From: Bacteroidales bacterium
Lineage (GTDB): Bacteria; Bacteroidota; Bacteroidia; Bacteroidales; Dysgonomonadaceae
Assembly (NCBI GenBank): GCA_012727735.1
Contig: JAAYGM010000054.1
Coordinates: 1 to 34,876, forward strand
Length of the DNA stretch: 34,876 bases
Direction of reading: 5' to 3'
Under the pieces are notes generated by a model, which was not told the origin of the DNA, made no database searches, and worked only from the letters and a program-made list of their open reading frames with translations. Of the stretch, positions 1 through 8,850 are shown one piece after another. The position numbers and the translations under genes are program-made. How positions within the stretch are numbered: position 1 is the first letter of the stretch; each line of letters starts with the position of its first letter.

Positions 1-2
1 CG

Positions 3-2774
3 ACGGGAGGTGGGCAGGATAATGCAGGAGGGATGAGTGGTATGGTCGGCTTCATGGGCCTGCTGGGTATCGGTGACAATCAGGAAAGGATCATTGTCAA
101 AGGTTCGGATTATGAAATGATGCAGCTAGTTGCCGAAGATATCCGGTATCAACTGGAGCAACAGGAGTACATACAAAATACCCGCGTCTCTTTCATGCGT
201 CGTCAGCCGGAAATCATGCTTGATTTTAATCAGATACTGCTCACTTCATATGGCATTACACGCACCAATATTCTGACTGGCTTATCGGAGCTTGACAGTG
301 AGTTTTCTTCAGGAACCACGTTCAAGGTGGGTGAGGAATCATATGATATCATCATTCGGGATGAAATGACCGAAGAGGAGGAGGAGCAGCAGAATAAGCA
401 AAAAACCATCGATGATCTCCATGCGGTGCAGATCATGAACAGTAGCGGCGGGTTGCACAACCTGAAGGATATTGCCTCGGTCAACAAAGGATATGGGCGC
501 TCCCGCATCATCCGTGTGAATCAGGATAAACAACTGGATGTGCGTTACGGGTTCTTGCCTAGCATCGAACAATCCAAAACGTTGCTTGAAGGGTATCGTG
601 CAGACATCGACCAGCTGATCGCCGGCTACAATCTGCCTGCCGGTGTGGCCATCGAAGTGATCCACGAGGAGGATCAGTTTGCTGATTTTAAATTTCTTAT
701 CCTCGCCGCCTTTCTTTTGATATTTATGATCCTGGCAATGGTGTTTGAATCGGTCACGACCCCACTGGTCATCCTCTTCTCGATACCCCTGGCGGCCATC
801 GGCTCACTGATCGCATTGTTCCTTACCGGCAACAGCCTACTCAACGCAAATACGTTAATGGGATTCCTTATCCTGCTGGGTGTGGTGGTGAACAATGGCA
901 TCATCCTGATCGACTATTCAAAACTGTTGCGTAAACGTGGATACCGGCGTGAACGAGCATTGATGACAGCAGGGATATCCCGTATCAGACCCATACTGAT
1001 TACGGCCATCACTACGATTATTGCCATGTTGCCGCTAGCCATGGGCAATACTGAGTATGCAGGAGCTATCGGTGCACCGTTTGCCATTACTGTCATCGGC
1101 GGTCTGGCTTTTTCAACCTTGTTGACACTGCTGATTATCCCGACAGTATATATGGGACTGGAGAATGCGTTGGAATGGTATCAGACGCTGACGGTAAGGA
1201 CAAAAATCATCCATCTCCTGCTTTTTGTGACCGGTGTCGCAGCCATCTATCTCTATGGAGAGGGTATGTTGTATCAGGTGTTATACCTTACGGTGCTTGC
1301 AGTGCTGATTCCGGGAGTTACATTTTTTGCACAGACCAGCCTGCGTCGTGCCAGAGCAGATGTCGTTGATCCGGCTCAGGAGGTAGAGATAGTCGTACGC
1401 AGCCTGGTGAAGATCTATGATCGTTCCGGCCGTTTTACGCGTGAATGGAACAGCGGCCTGGAAATAAGGAGACGTATGGGGCTGAGTGGTGAATACCATT
1501 CGCTGAAAGATTTTATCCCTGTTGCCTGGCAGTTTATCTTGTGGGGGTTTGGCTTCTATTTCACTTACTTTTATATCGAAAGCAGGTTGTGGGGTTTCCT
1601 CTTCTCGTTTGTGATGTATGCTGCCACACTTTATTTATGGCGTAAGATACGGGCATACCTGTTTTATCGTTATGAAGGGAGCAGGATTGTGAGATCTACC
1701 AACCGCATCCTCTTCTGGAGTATGCCACCATTGATATTGTGGGGTCACTTCAGGATGCTGGATAATCTGCCGATGGTGTTGATAATAGGTGTTTTGTGGG
1801 GATTAGGCATCGCCATCTATGTTTCTTCACAATATCTGTACGGGAAGAATGTCAATATCGAGAGAGTAACAGGCCGCTATGCCGGGCTGAAACGCTCCTA
1901 TTTCCGTATGGTCATGAGCATCCCGCTGTTTGGTAAGCGCCGTCGTCCGTTTAAAGCATTGCGTGGTGTCTCGTTTGAAATAAAAACAGGGATGTTCGGA
2001 TTGCTTGGACCCAACGGTGCCGGAAAATCGACCCTGATGCGTATCATTACCGGTATTTTAGAACAGAGTTACGGGAGCATCTGGATCAACGGGCTGGATA
2101 CCCGTCTCTACCGGGAAGAGCTACAGAGTCTGATCGGTTTCCTTCCGCAGGAGTTCGGGATGTATGAGAATATGACTGCATGGGAATTCCTCGATTATCA
2201 GGCGATCCTGAAAGGGTTGACCGACAAAAGTGTGCGGGATGAACGTATCGGATACGTATTGAAGTCGGTACATATGGTTGAACGCAAAGATGATCAGATC
2301 GGTTCCTTCTCAGGCGGAATGAAGCAGCGTATTGGTATTGCGATGATACTGCTGAACCTGCCGCGTATACTTGTGGTGGATGAACCTACTGCCGGACTTG
2401 ATCCACGTGAACGTATCCGGTTCCGCAACCTGTTGGTAGAGTTGAGTAAAGATCGTATTGTCATCTTTTCTACCCATATCATTGAAGATATATCCAGCTC
2501 ATGTAATCAGGTAGCGGTGGTAGACAAAGGGGAGTTGAAGTACTTCGGTGTACCGGAGAAGATGGTCGATATGGCTTTAGGTAAAATCTGGCAGTTCCTG
2601 ATTGATAAGGAGTCGTTTGAGGAAAAGCTGGACAAATCACTGGTGGTACATAATATACAGGATGGAGACAGGATACAGGTACGGTATATCTCCGGGACAG
2701 AGCCATATCCCGGTGCTGTTCAGGTAGAAGCCAACCTTGAAGATGCCTACCTCTGTTTATTGAAAAATATCTGA
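3..2774 (+). CDS. RND efflux permease (C-terminal part) fused to an ABC transporter ATPase; 5' partial
   Basis: The reading frame is open to the left edge, so the ORF-track ATG at 33 is internal and the N-terminal RND half is missing. Numbered from that ATG, residues 1-215 match the RND periplasmic region. Residues about 218-370 are the C-terminal RND membrane bundle, with the typical stretch FLILLGVVVNNGIILIDYSK. Two more hydrophobic segments (about 392-432), a hydrophilic stretch and about four further segments (495-602) follow and are not part of standard RND proteins. A complete ABC ATPase ends the protein: Walker A GPNGAGKST (659-667), signature FSGGMKQR (about 759) and Walker B ILVVDEPTAGLD (about 780). 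The domain calls are firm. That this is a drug, lipid or peptide exporter powered by both proton flow and ATP is inference. The gene ends 4 bp before an ABC-2-like permease, its probable partner. Confidence 0.9.
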   Translation, partial: TGGGQDNAGGMSGMVGFMGLLGIGDNQERIIVKGSDYEMMQLVAEDIRYQLEQQEYIQNTRVSFMRRQPEIMLDFNQILLTSYGITRTNILTGLSELDSEFSSGTTFKVGEESYDIIIRDEMTEEEEEQQNKQKTIDDLHAVQIMNSSGGLHNLKDIASVNKGYGRSRIIRVNQDKQLDVRYGFLPSIEQSKTLLEGYRADIDQLIAGYNLPAGVAIEVIHEEDQFADFKFLILAAFLLIFMILAMVFESVTTPLVILFSIPLAAIGSLIALFLTGNSLLNANTLMGFLILLGVVVNNGIILIDYSKLLRKRGYRRERALMTAGISRIRPILITAITTIIAMLPLAMGNTEYAGAIGAPFAITVIGGLAFSTLLTLLIIPTVYMGLENALEWYQTLTVRTKIIHLLLFVTGVAAIYLYGEGMLYQVLYLTVLAVLIPGVTFFAQTSLRRARADVVDPAQEVEIVVRSLVKIYDRSGRFTREWNSGLEIRRRMGLSGEYHSLKDFIPVAWQFILWGFGFYFTYFYIESRLWGFLFSFVMYAATLYLWRKIRAYLFYRYEGSRIVRSTNRILFWSMPPLILWGHFRMLDNLPMVLIIGVLWGLGIAIYVSSQYLYGKNVNIERVTGRYAGLKRSYFRMVMSIPLFGKRRRPFKALRGVSFEIKTGMFGLLGPNGAGKSTLMRIITGILEQSYGSIWINGLDTRLYREELQSLIGFLPQEFGMYENMTAWEFLDYQAILKGLTDKSVRDERIGYVLKSVHMVERKDDQIGSFSGGMKQRIGIAMILLNLPRILVVDEPTAGLDPRERIRFRNLLVELSKDRIVIFSTHIIEDISSSCNQVAVVDKGELKYFGVPEKMVDMALGKIWQFLIDKESFEEKLDKSLVVHNIQDGDRIQVRYISGTEPYPGAVQVEANLEDAYLCLLKNI

Positions 2775-2778
2775 TGCA

Positions 2779-3495
2779 ATGAAAATAAATAAATATATTG
2801 ACTTGACAACCAGCATTGTACGGTATAACCTGAAGATTATATTTGCCGGTAAATTCCTCTGGTTTCTTTTGGCTGCTTTTGCCTTTTTTGCCTTTTTCAT
2901 GTTTCAACAAGCATGGAACAGGGCCGATATTAATGAGGGTTCGATTTATAGCTTATTGTTGTTCCCTTGTTTACTGCTTATTTTCTATCCGGTCGTTTTC
3001 GGTATTCAGAACGATGAAGACAACCGGATACTGGAAATTATTTTCGGGATACCCAATTACCGATACAAAGTATGGGGTGTACGGATGCTGATGATTTATG
3101 TGTCTAACTATTTTATCCTGGTTGTTTTTGCTTATGTCGCTCGTCTTATGCTATACCCTGTTAACATCTTTGAAATGGCTTTTCAGCTGATTTTTCCGAT
3201 GTTATTTTTTGGCAATCTGGCTTTTATGTTTTCCACAACCACAAGGAGCGGCAACGGTACCGCCGTCATCATGATAGTCTTCGGTCTTATTTTTTATATC
3301 TTCCTGAATGCCAATAGACAAATTGCCCAGTCATACTGGAATGTTTTCCTGAATCCGTTTTCTATTCCTTCCGACATCCATCCAATGATCTGGCAGAACA
3401 CCATCCTTAAAAACCGGCTATTCCTTGTAATCGGCGCGATTATATGGTTGATGATCGGATTCCTTAACCTTCAGAAACGGGAGAAATTCGTGTAG
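2779..3495 (+). CDS. ABC-2-type membrane permease subunit (probable partner of the fused ATPase)
   Basis: This is a 238-residue integral membrane protein with about six hydrophobic segments (roughly 24-44, 52-74, 104-126, 131-150, 160-178 and 212-231). Between the second and third lies a short charged loop, NDEDNRILEIIFG, of the kind seen in ABC-2 permeases. It has no ATPase or solute-binding motif. The start codon lies 4 bp after the stop of the RND-ABC fusion, so the two are almost certainly co-transcribed and co-translated. The simplest reading is that it supplies the transmembrane half of the ABC exporter whose ATPase is fused to the RND protein. The substrate cannot be told from sequence. 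The gene ends in TAG and faces a convergent peptidase gene. Confidence 0.75.
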   Translation: MKINKYIDLTTSIVRYNLKIIFAGKFLWFLLAAFAFFAFFMFQQAWNRADINEGSIYSLLLFPCLLLIFYPVVFGIQNDEDNRILEIIFGIPNYRYKVWGVRMLMIYVSNYFILVVFAYVARLMLYPVNIFEMAFQLIFPMLFFGNLAFMFSTTTRSGNGTAVIMIVFGLIFYIFLNANRQIAQSYWNVFLNPFSIPSDIHPMIWQNTILKNRLFLVIGAIIWLMIGFLNLQKREKFV

Positions 3496-3616
3496 ATAAT
3501 TTGATCAGTTTTATCAGATCACCTCTGTTTCATCTGATGGTATCCAAAAAAACTATTGGTATTAAATTTAACTGTATCAAGCACCAAATAAGATACGCGC
3601 GAGCGAGAACAAATAT

Positions 3617-4789
3617 CTATGATAAAACAATCAGCGTTTCTTCGCAGAGGGTGATCTTCTCCAGTCCGTTCTCATGGACGATATAGCTATTCTCGATTCC
3701 TACAGGGCCGATACCGGGAAGCACGAACTTGGGTTCCAGGGCAATCGCCATCCCCGATTCGAGGATCTCCCTCGAGCGGGGTGTCAGCACAGGTGGCTCG
3801 TTGATCTCAAGACCCACACCATGGCCGATAAATTTCGCCTGCTGGCGGGTACCCATGAAATAGCGTTGCATTCCCTTCTCCTTCACCATCTCCTCCGCCA
3901 TGAGGTAGAGATTGGCACAGGGAGTGCCGACCCGGCTGCTCTGCTCTATTGCACGGACAATATCGATTGATAGCTGATGGGTCTTCAGGGCGATATCGGG
4001 AGCTTCTCCGATGGCAAAGGTTCGGCTCATATCATCCATCCATGGGCGGTAGTTTCCCGCCATATCCACCATCAGCGTCATCCCCGGTAGCATCTTCGTA
4101 CCGTTGGCACCCAGCGGCAGCAACGGTGATGTGCCGGCACCCCCAAGTGCGTAGTCGAATGGGGAGACTGCCTGGGCATTGTCGCCGGCAAGCATACTGC
4201 CCATAAAGATATCCATGTTCTCACCGAATGATCGGAAGATGCCCACCGAGCCATGAAGACGCATCTCCCGTTCGATCTCGATCTGTAGTTCCAGATCGGT
4301 CATTCCCCTTCGATACAATGAGGGGATCAGCTCATAAACTTTGGTGTGAATCCGGGCACTTTCACGTATCTGATTCAATTCATATTCCGATTTCACCGAA
4401 CGTAATCTCCGTATCTCTCCCGAGACATTGATCACTTCAGGCATCTCCAGTGCTGCCTGCAGACGCATCACGCTGCTGTAGCTTAGCAGGTCGCTCTCTA
4501 TCAGAACACGTTTAGGTAAAGGCAGATCAGCATCCCGAAGCATGTCAGGAATCTGTTCCGGTTTACGGATCTGTATCACTCTCTCATCCGTTATGCCGGC
4601 AGGACGTTTCACAAACAGCACCGGATCCCCTTCCGGAAACAGCAACATGTATCCGTCAAAAATATAACCACAAAGCCAAAACTGGTTGACCGATGATGTG
4701 ATAATGCATGCATCGGCATTCGCGTCGCTTATTGTTTGTTGCAGCTTTCTCAGCCTGGTATCAGTCTCTTTCTTTAGAAGATTGTTCAT
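3617..4789 (-). CDS. M24-family metallopeptidase (Xaa-Pro aminopeptidase-like)
   Basis: The 390-residue protein has a creatinase/prolidase-type N-terminal domain (about 1-135) and an M24 pita-bread catalytic domain (about 138-385). All five expected metal ligands are visible: D242 in LMVDMAG, D253 in DDMSRTF, H323 in GHGVGLEINEPP, E352 in ALEPKF and E366 in GIENSY. It is therefore predicted to be an active cytoplasmic two-metal peptidase, probably releasing residues N-terminal to proline. No signal peptide is seen. The histidine seen near the active site of classical prolidases was not verified, so substrate preference (Xaa-Pro peptides versus dipeptides) is open. It is a single-gene unit, divergent from the response regulator, with a TATATTTG motif (minus strand) just upstream. 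It ends in TAG. Confidence 0.88.
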   Translation of the reverse strand: MNNLLKKETDTRLRKLQQTISDANADACIITSSVNQFWLCGYIFDGYMLLFPEGDPVLFVKRPAGITDERVIQIRKPEQIPDMLRDADLPLPKRVLIESDLLSYSSVMRLQAALEMPEVINVSGEIRRLRSVKSEYELNQIRESARIHTKVYELIPSLYRRGMTDLELQIEIEREMRLHGSVGIFRSFGENMDIFMGSMLAGDNAQAVSPFDYALGGAGTSPLLPLGANGTKMLPGMTLMVDMAGNYRPWMDDMSRTFAIGEAPDIALKTHQLSIDIVRAIEQSSRVGTPCANLYLMAEEMVKEKGMQRYFMGTRQQAKFIGHGVGLEINEPPVLTPRSREILESGMAIALEPKFVLPGIGPVGIENSYIVHENGLEKITLCEETLIVLS

Positions 4790-4806
4790 ATAGCGATAGT
4801 TTACTC

Positions 4807-4814
4807 CAAATATA
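4807..4814 (-). promoter_or_regulatory. Predicted -7 promoter element for the M24 peptidase
   Basis: Read on the minus strand this is TATATTTG, an exact match to the Bacteroidetes -7 consensus TAnnTTTG, 17 bp upstream of the ATG. No convincing -33 TTTG is seen, so only the -7 box is called. Confidence 0.45.
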
Positions 4815-4929
4815 CTACATTCTCTTCATCTGAAGGAATGTAAGATGTCGATTTAAAGCTTGTGAACCGCTAAAAAAACTTAATCAGGTATATAAAATGT
4901 TACCTTTCATCAAACAGCCGTAAGGTTTT

Positions 4930-4959
4930 TTTGGAAAAAAAATAAAAAAGCTATCTTTA
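4930..4959 (+). promoter_or_regulatory. Predicted Bacteroidetes-type promoter for the response regulator
   Basis: TTTG at 4930-4933 and TATCTTTA at 4952-4959 are separated by 18 bp. The second box differs from TAnnTTTG only at its last base. The element lies 22 bp upstream of the GTG start and supports that start. Confidence 0.5.
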
Positions 4960-4981
4960 CGCGATCTCATATAAATATCAA

Positions 4982-6337
4982 GTGAACGAGAGAATACTAA
5001 TAGTGGAAGATGATCGTTCTTTCGGTGCCATGCTTCAGAAGTGGTTCGAGAGGAACGGTTTTTCAGTTACTTTATGTGCTGGGATGGTTGCTGCTCAGGA
5101 GGAACTGGTCAAAACATCATACAGGGTCATCCTGTCTGATCTGCGCCTGCCTGATGGTGACGGTATCATGCTGCTGACCTGGCTGAACGAAAGAGATCTG
5201 TCGACACCCGTCATTATCATGACAGGTTATGGTGAGATACAGACCGCTGTAGCGGCTATCAAGCTGGGTGCTTTTGATTTCCTTGAAAAACCGATCAACC
5301 CCTCTCTTCTCACACTGAAGATTGAAGCGGCTTTCGAATTGGAAAATGAGGCATCTCCTCCCCGGAAAAAGCCATCGGCAGAAAACAGACAGAGCCTTGG
5401 GGAAGAAACAATTGTTTTCGGGCGCAGTCCCCTTTCAACCCAGATGTATTCATTTATAGACCTGGTTGCGCCCACACAACTGGCTGTGATGATTGCGGGA
5501 GAAAGCGGAACAGGCAAGGAGCATGTAGCGCAATTGATTCATAACAGAAGCACACGGTCTGATGGTCCTTTCGTGGCTGTTGATTGTGGCAGCTTGTCGA
5601 TGGAGCTTGCCCCGAGTGAACTTTTTGGTCATAAGAAAGGATCTTTCACTACTGCCATAGAGAATAAAACAGGATTTTTCTCAGCTGCCAGCGGTGGTAC
5701 ACTGTTTCTTGATGAAGTGGGCAATCTGCCCTACGGCGTCCAGATGCAGATGCTGCGTGCTTTGCAGGAGAAAAAAATAAGGCCTGTGGGCACCTCAATG
5801 GATATCGTGGTGGATGTGAGAATCATTACTGCGACAAATGAAGATCTGGAGAAAGCCATAGAAGAAGGGCGGTTCAGAGAAGACCTGTATCACCGGCTGA
5901 ATGAGTTCATGATCAGGGTGCCCTCCTTGCGGGAGTGTGCCAATGATATTCCAGTTTACGCAGACCATTTCAGAGAGGAGGCAAACAGAGAGCTTAATAA
6001 AAAAGTGCGAACTGTATCACCGGAAGCGCTCATGCAGTTACAGGGGTACTCATGGCCGGGTAATCTGAGAGAGTTACGCAATGTGATCCGTCGTGCAGTC
6101 CTCTTTTCGGCGGTAGATTCCATTACAGAAGAAAGTTTGCCCCTGTTATCTGAAAAGAAGGAAAAGCATGAAAATGTGATCGAAGAATCACTATTCCCGG
6201 AACCGGAAAAAGAGAAAGAGAAAATAATCCGGGCACTGAAGAGGGTGAACGGCAACAAGACGAAAGCCGCCCTGCTGCTTCACATAGACCGGAAAACGCT
6301 CTACAATAAGATTCATCTATACAATATCAGTCTATAA
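4982..6337 (+). CDS. Sigma-54-type response regulator, NtrC family, with variant GSFTTA loop
   Basis: The 451-residue protein starts at GTG, which directly precedes the receiver beta strand RILIVEDD. Domains in order are a receiver (about 3-118, phospho-acceptor D53 in ILSDLRLPDG, conserved K103), an AAA+ domain (about 145-380; Walker A GESGTGKE 173-180, Walker B LFLDE 241-245, arginine-finger region REDLYHRL) and a Fis-type helix-turn-helix (about 412-447, NGNKTKAALLLHIDRKTLYNK). The loop that touches sigma-54 is normally GAFTGA. Here it reads GSFTTA (220-225), so position 5 glycine is threonine. The protein should bind DNA and activate sigma-54 promoters when phosphorylated, but the changed loop makes that less certain. 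The hybrid kinase on the opposite strand, tail to tail, is the probable cognate kinase, an arrangement of partners like RteA/RteB. Confidence 0.9.
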   Translation: MNERILIVEDDRSFGAMLQKWFERNGFSVTLCAGMVAAQEELVKTSYRVILSDLRLPDGDGIMLLTWLNERDLSTPVIIMTGYGEIQTAVAAIKLGAFDFLEKPINPSLLTLKIEAAFELENEASPPRKKPSAENRQSLGEETIVFGRSPLSTQMYSFIDLVAPTQLAVMIAGESGTGKEHVAQLIHNRSTRSDGPFVAVDCGSLSMELAPSELFGHKKGSFTTAIENKTGFFSAASGGTLFLDEVGNLPYGVQMQMLRALQEKKIRPVGTSMDIVVDVRIITATNEDLEKAIEEGRFREDLYHRLNEFMIRVPSLRECANDIPVYADHFREEANRELNKKVRTVSPEALMQLQGYSWPGNLRELRNVIRRAVLFSAVDSITEESLPLLSEKKEKHENVIEESLFPEPEKEKEKIIRALKRVNGNKTKAALLLHIDRKTLYNKIHLYNISL

Positions 6338-6395
6338 GCAGCTCTTTACTGATGACCACCGCAATAACGGGACTATTCACAGTTAAAGCGAAATT

Positions 6396-8831
6396 TTATA
6401 AATACTCTTCTCTGATTCGCTCAGTGAACTCTCTGATCTGTCTTATTGTTTCCCTTAACTCATCTGCCCATTCAGGATAGGAATCCTCCTCACTACCCCT
6501 CAGTCTATCCATTTTACGTAATGGTCCGCAAAGATGATCAGCATCCAGCTGACTGAAAAACGGATATATCCTGTGGCAGAGCTCTTGTGCATTTTTAAAG
6601 TCGTTTCTGTTTATCAGCTCTGTCAATGTCTCCCTGTCTTTCTCCGACGTCTCAACAAATGTTGCTAATATATCTTTGATTACCTGCTCGTCGTTGTGAA
6701 ATAATGTGGTCAGTTTTGGAAATCTCCCATTGAATAGCTCCCCCCTCTCTTCCTGATGCTCGGAGACGGTAAGGATCTCAGTGAGCCTGCTCAACTGAAT
6801 GGGTTTGGTGATCAGACCCCTGAATCCTTTCTCCAGTGCCTTCTCCGTCGTATACTCATCGTAGGCTGTCATGAGCCAGACAGGAATAGCATCATCACTT
6901 TTTCTAATTTCACGGAGAATATCAATTCCGGTGATATGCATCATCTGCATATCCGTAAACACAATATCGAAAGAGGAGATTAGTCGCAGGAAACCTTTCA
7001 CATCACGCGTATTACTGCACAACTTCACCTTAAATCCTTTGTGAATAAGGAATTCTTTCAGCATGTTCCCCAGTGAGGCATCGTCTTCGAAAAGAAGTAT
7101 CTTATCAAAGACGCGGCTGTTCATCATAGAATGCTCTTTATTCACTGTTGATTTCTGACCATCAAGTCGTGTCAGAGGCAACTTAATTGTCACGCTGGTG
7201 CCTTTTCCTTTTTCCGATGTAAGCGTAATCTCACCCTTCAGTGAGTCTACCAGCCCCCTGGTTACATACAAGCCGAAACCGTTACCTTCGGCTTTCAACG
7301 GGTTTTTGATGCGGGAGAAAGGTCTGAATATTTTCTCCAGATCCTCCCGGTCAATCCCTATCCCGGTGTCGATGACAGTGAAGATGAGCTGCTGCACATA
7401 CTCCACCCGAATATGTACACTTCCCTGAAGTGTGTATTTGACTGCATTGGATGTGACGTTGACAAGGATCTGCTTGAGAAGTGTGTAATCTGTCTCAACG
7501 AAAAACGGAGATGAGGTCATGTTCTCCAATTCTAGATGCAGCTTTTTCTCCTCTGTGAAGGGCAGGAACATATTGATCACATCATTAATCAATTCCATCA
7601 GATTGAACCGACTGTTATGCATCTCACCTTTGTTACGCTCCAGGCGAGAGAATTCAAGGAGATTGGCCAGCATGCTCAGAATGTGTCTTCCTGAGTTCCG
7701 TGCCGACCTGAGCTGTCGCTGTTTCTCTTCCGGAACTTCATTCGTATCCCACATCTCCAAATATCCCATGATGGAGCTGAGAGGTGTTTTAATATCATGC
7801 GATACGGACAACAGCAGCTTATGACGGCTCTCAATCAGCTCTTCGGTGAGTTGTTTCTCTTTTGCAAGGTCTATGCGTGCTTTTTGTCCCTTGTTAAGAT
7901 CATCAATGATCAGAAAGATGATAACCAGAATCAGTAGCAGTGAAACTGCTCCCACGGTAAGTGCAAAAGCAAAGATCCTCTGCGTAAGTGATTCACTGTT
8001 TTCTGTTCCCTCCTTTGAGGTTTCTATCGCCTCGTTATAATAACGGGTGATGAGCCGTGATATACCCAGAGAAATGTTTTGTTCTGCGAGAATCAGCTCC
8101 CTCACCTGTCTCTCTATTCCCTCTATTTGTTTTGAATAGGTTCTGGATGCTTCCTGGGTGATGTTCTTCAGATCGGAATACATCTCCGTGTCAACTCTTG
8201 AAGTGGATCTTGCCTCCTGTTCCGTGTGTGATATGGTTAACGTCGTGTCGGGAGCATATTTCGGATCAAATAAATTCCTAAGACGGCTCCAGAAATCCTT
8301 CCGTTGTTTTGAAACCATTGTGGTATCCTTGCTGGTGGTCACCACGATCGAGTCCTGGATGATATTATCATAGGTCTCTATTTTCTTGTCGAGTTCAATC
8401 ATAGGATTTTGTGACCGGAACTGCCTTACGAGCTTATTCACTATTCTATTCTTCTCCCGGAGCAGTGAATCGATGTCTTCCAGCAAAATATCCTTCTCTT
8501 TTTCATTTGAGACACGCTTAATATACGCTATTTGCCCGGAAATATCGACCCAGATTGAATCATATTGCTGCTGAAATTTCCTTTGCGGTGAGACCAGGTA
8601 ATTGTTCAACATATCCTGAGCCTGCTGTACTGATACAATCAGCTGATTGCTGTAGGTTAAGACATTGTTGGCGTTGATCATCTCCTGTTTCTGCTTGTCA
8701 ATGTGCTGCTTGAAAATATAGGAATAGATAAATAGTCCTGTAAAATAGAGGATGATGACAAGCAGTATCAACCCAATTTTTATCCTTATCCGTTGTTCAG
8801 GTGTTTTTTTTGATCCCATATTTGATCCCAT
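6396..8831 (-). CDS. Membrane hybrid histidine kinase with receiver and HPt domains
   Basis: The 811-residue protein has transmembrane helices at about 17-40 and 286-309 enclosing a roughly 245-residue extracytoplasmic, largely helical sensor with no recognised ligand fold. It continues with a dimerisation/H box SVSHDIKTP (H345), N box NVTSNAVKY (N462), G boxes DTGIGI and GNGFGLYV, a receiver (about 575-690, phospho-acceptor D627 in VFTDMQMM, K676 in LITKPI) and a C-terminal HPt-like helical domain with H753 in LCHRIYPFF. All phosphorelay residues are present, so H345 > D627 > H753 > the regulator's D53 is plausible. Two in-frame ATGs at 8831 and 8819 sit in a 12-nt direct repeat (MGSNMGSKK), so the start could be either. 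The gene converges with the regulator and diverges from a small secreted protein. Confidence 0.9.
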   Translation of the reverse strand: MGSNMGSKKTPEQRIRIKIGLILLVIILYFTGLFIYSYIFKQHIDKQKQEMINANNVLTYSNQLIVSVQQAQDMLNNYLVSPQRKFQQQYDSIWVDISGQIAYIKRVSNEKEKDILLEDIDSLLREKNRIVNKLVRQFRSQNPMIELDKKIETYDNIIQDSIVVTTSKDTTMVSKQRKDFWSRLRNLFDPKYAPDTTLTISHTEQEARSTSRVDTEMYSDLKNITQEASRTYSKQIEGIERQVRELILAEQNISLGISRLITRYYNEAIETSKEGTENSESLTQRIFAFALTVGAVSLLLILVIIFLIIDDLNKGQKARIDLAKEKQLTEELIESRHKLLLSVSHDIKTPLSSIMGYLEMWDTNEVPEEKQRQLRSARNSGRHILSMLANLLEFSRLERNKGEMHNSRFNLMELINDVINMFLPFTEEKKLHLELENMTSSPFFVETDYTLLKQILVNVTSNAVKYTLQGSVHIRVEYVQQLIFTVIDTGIGIDREDLEKIFRPFSRIKNPLKAEGNGFGLYVTRGLVDSLKGEITLTSEKGKGTSVTIKLPLTRLDGQKSTVNKEHSMMNSRVFDKILLFEDDASLGNMLKEFLIHKGFKVKLCSNTRDVKGFLRLISSFDIVFTDMQMMHITGIDILREIRKSDDAIPVWLMTAYDEYTTEKALEKGFRGLITKPIQLSRLTEILTVSEHQEERGELFNGRFPKLTTLFHNDEQVIKDILATFVETSEKDRETLTELINRNDFKNAQELCHRIYPFFSQLDADHLCGPLRKMDRLRGSEEDSYPEWADELRETIRQIREFTERIREEYL

Positions 8832-8850
8832 ATATGTATCATTGGCGTTT

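Noticed and set aside
3496-3616. Terminator between the ABC-2 permease and the M24 peptidase
   Set aside because: A 7-bp inverted repeat ATCAGAT/ATCTGAT (3513-3538) exists, but it has a 12-nt loop and no T tract on either strand.
3501-3686. 61-codon plus-strand ORF after the permease
   Set aside because: It runs into the 3' end of the M24 gene on the other strand, has no recognisable features and has no promoter.
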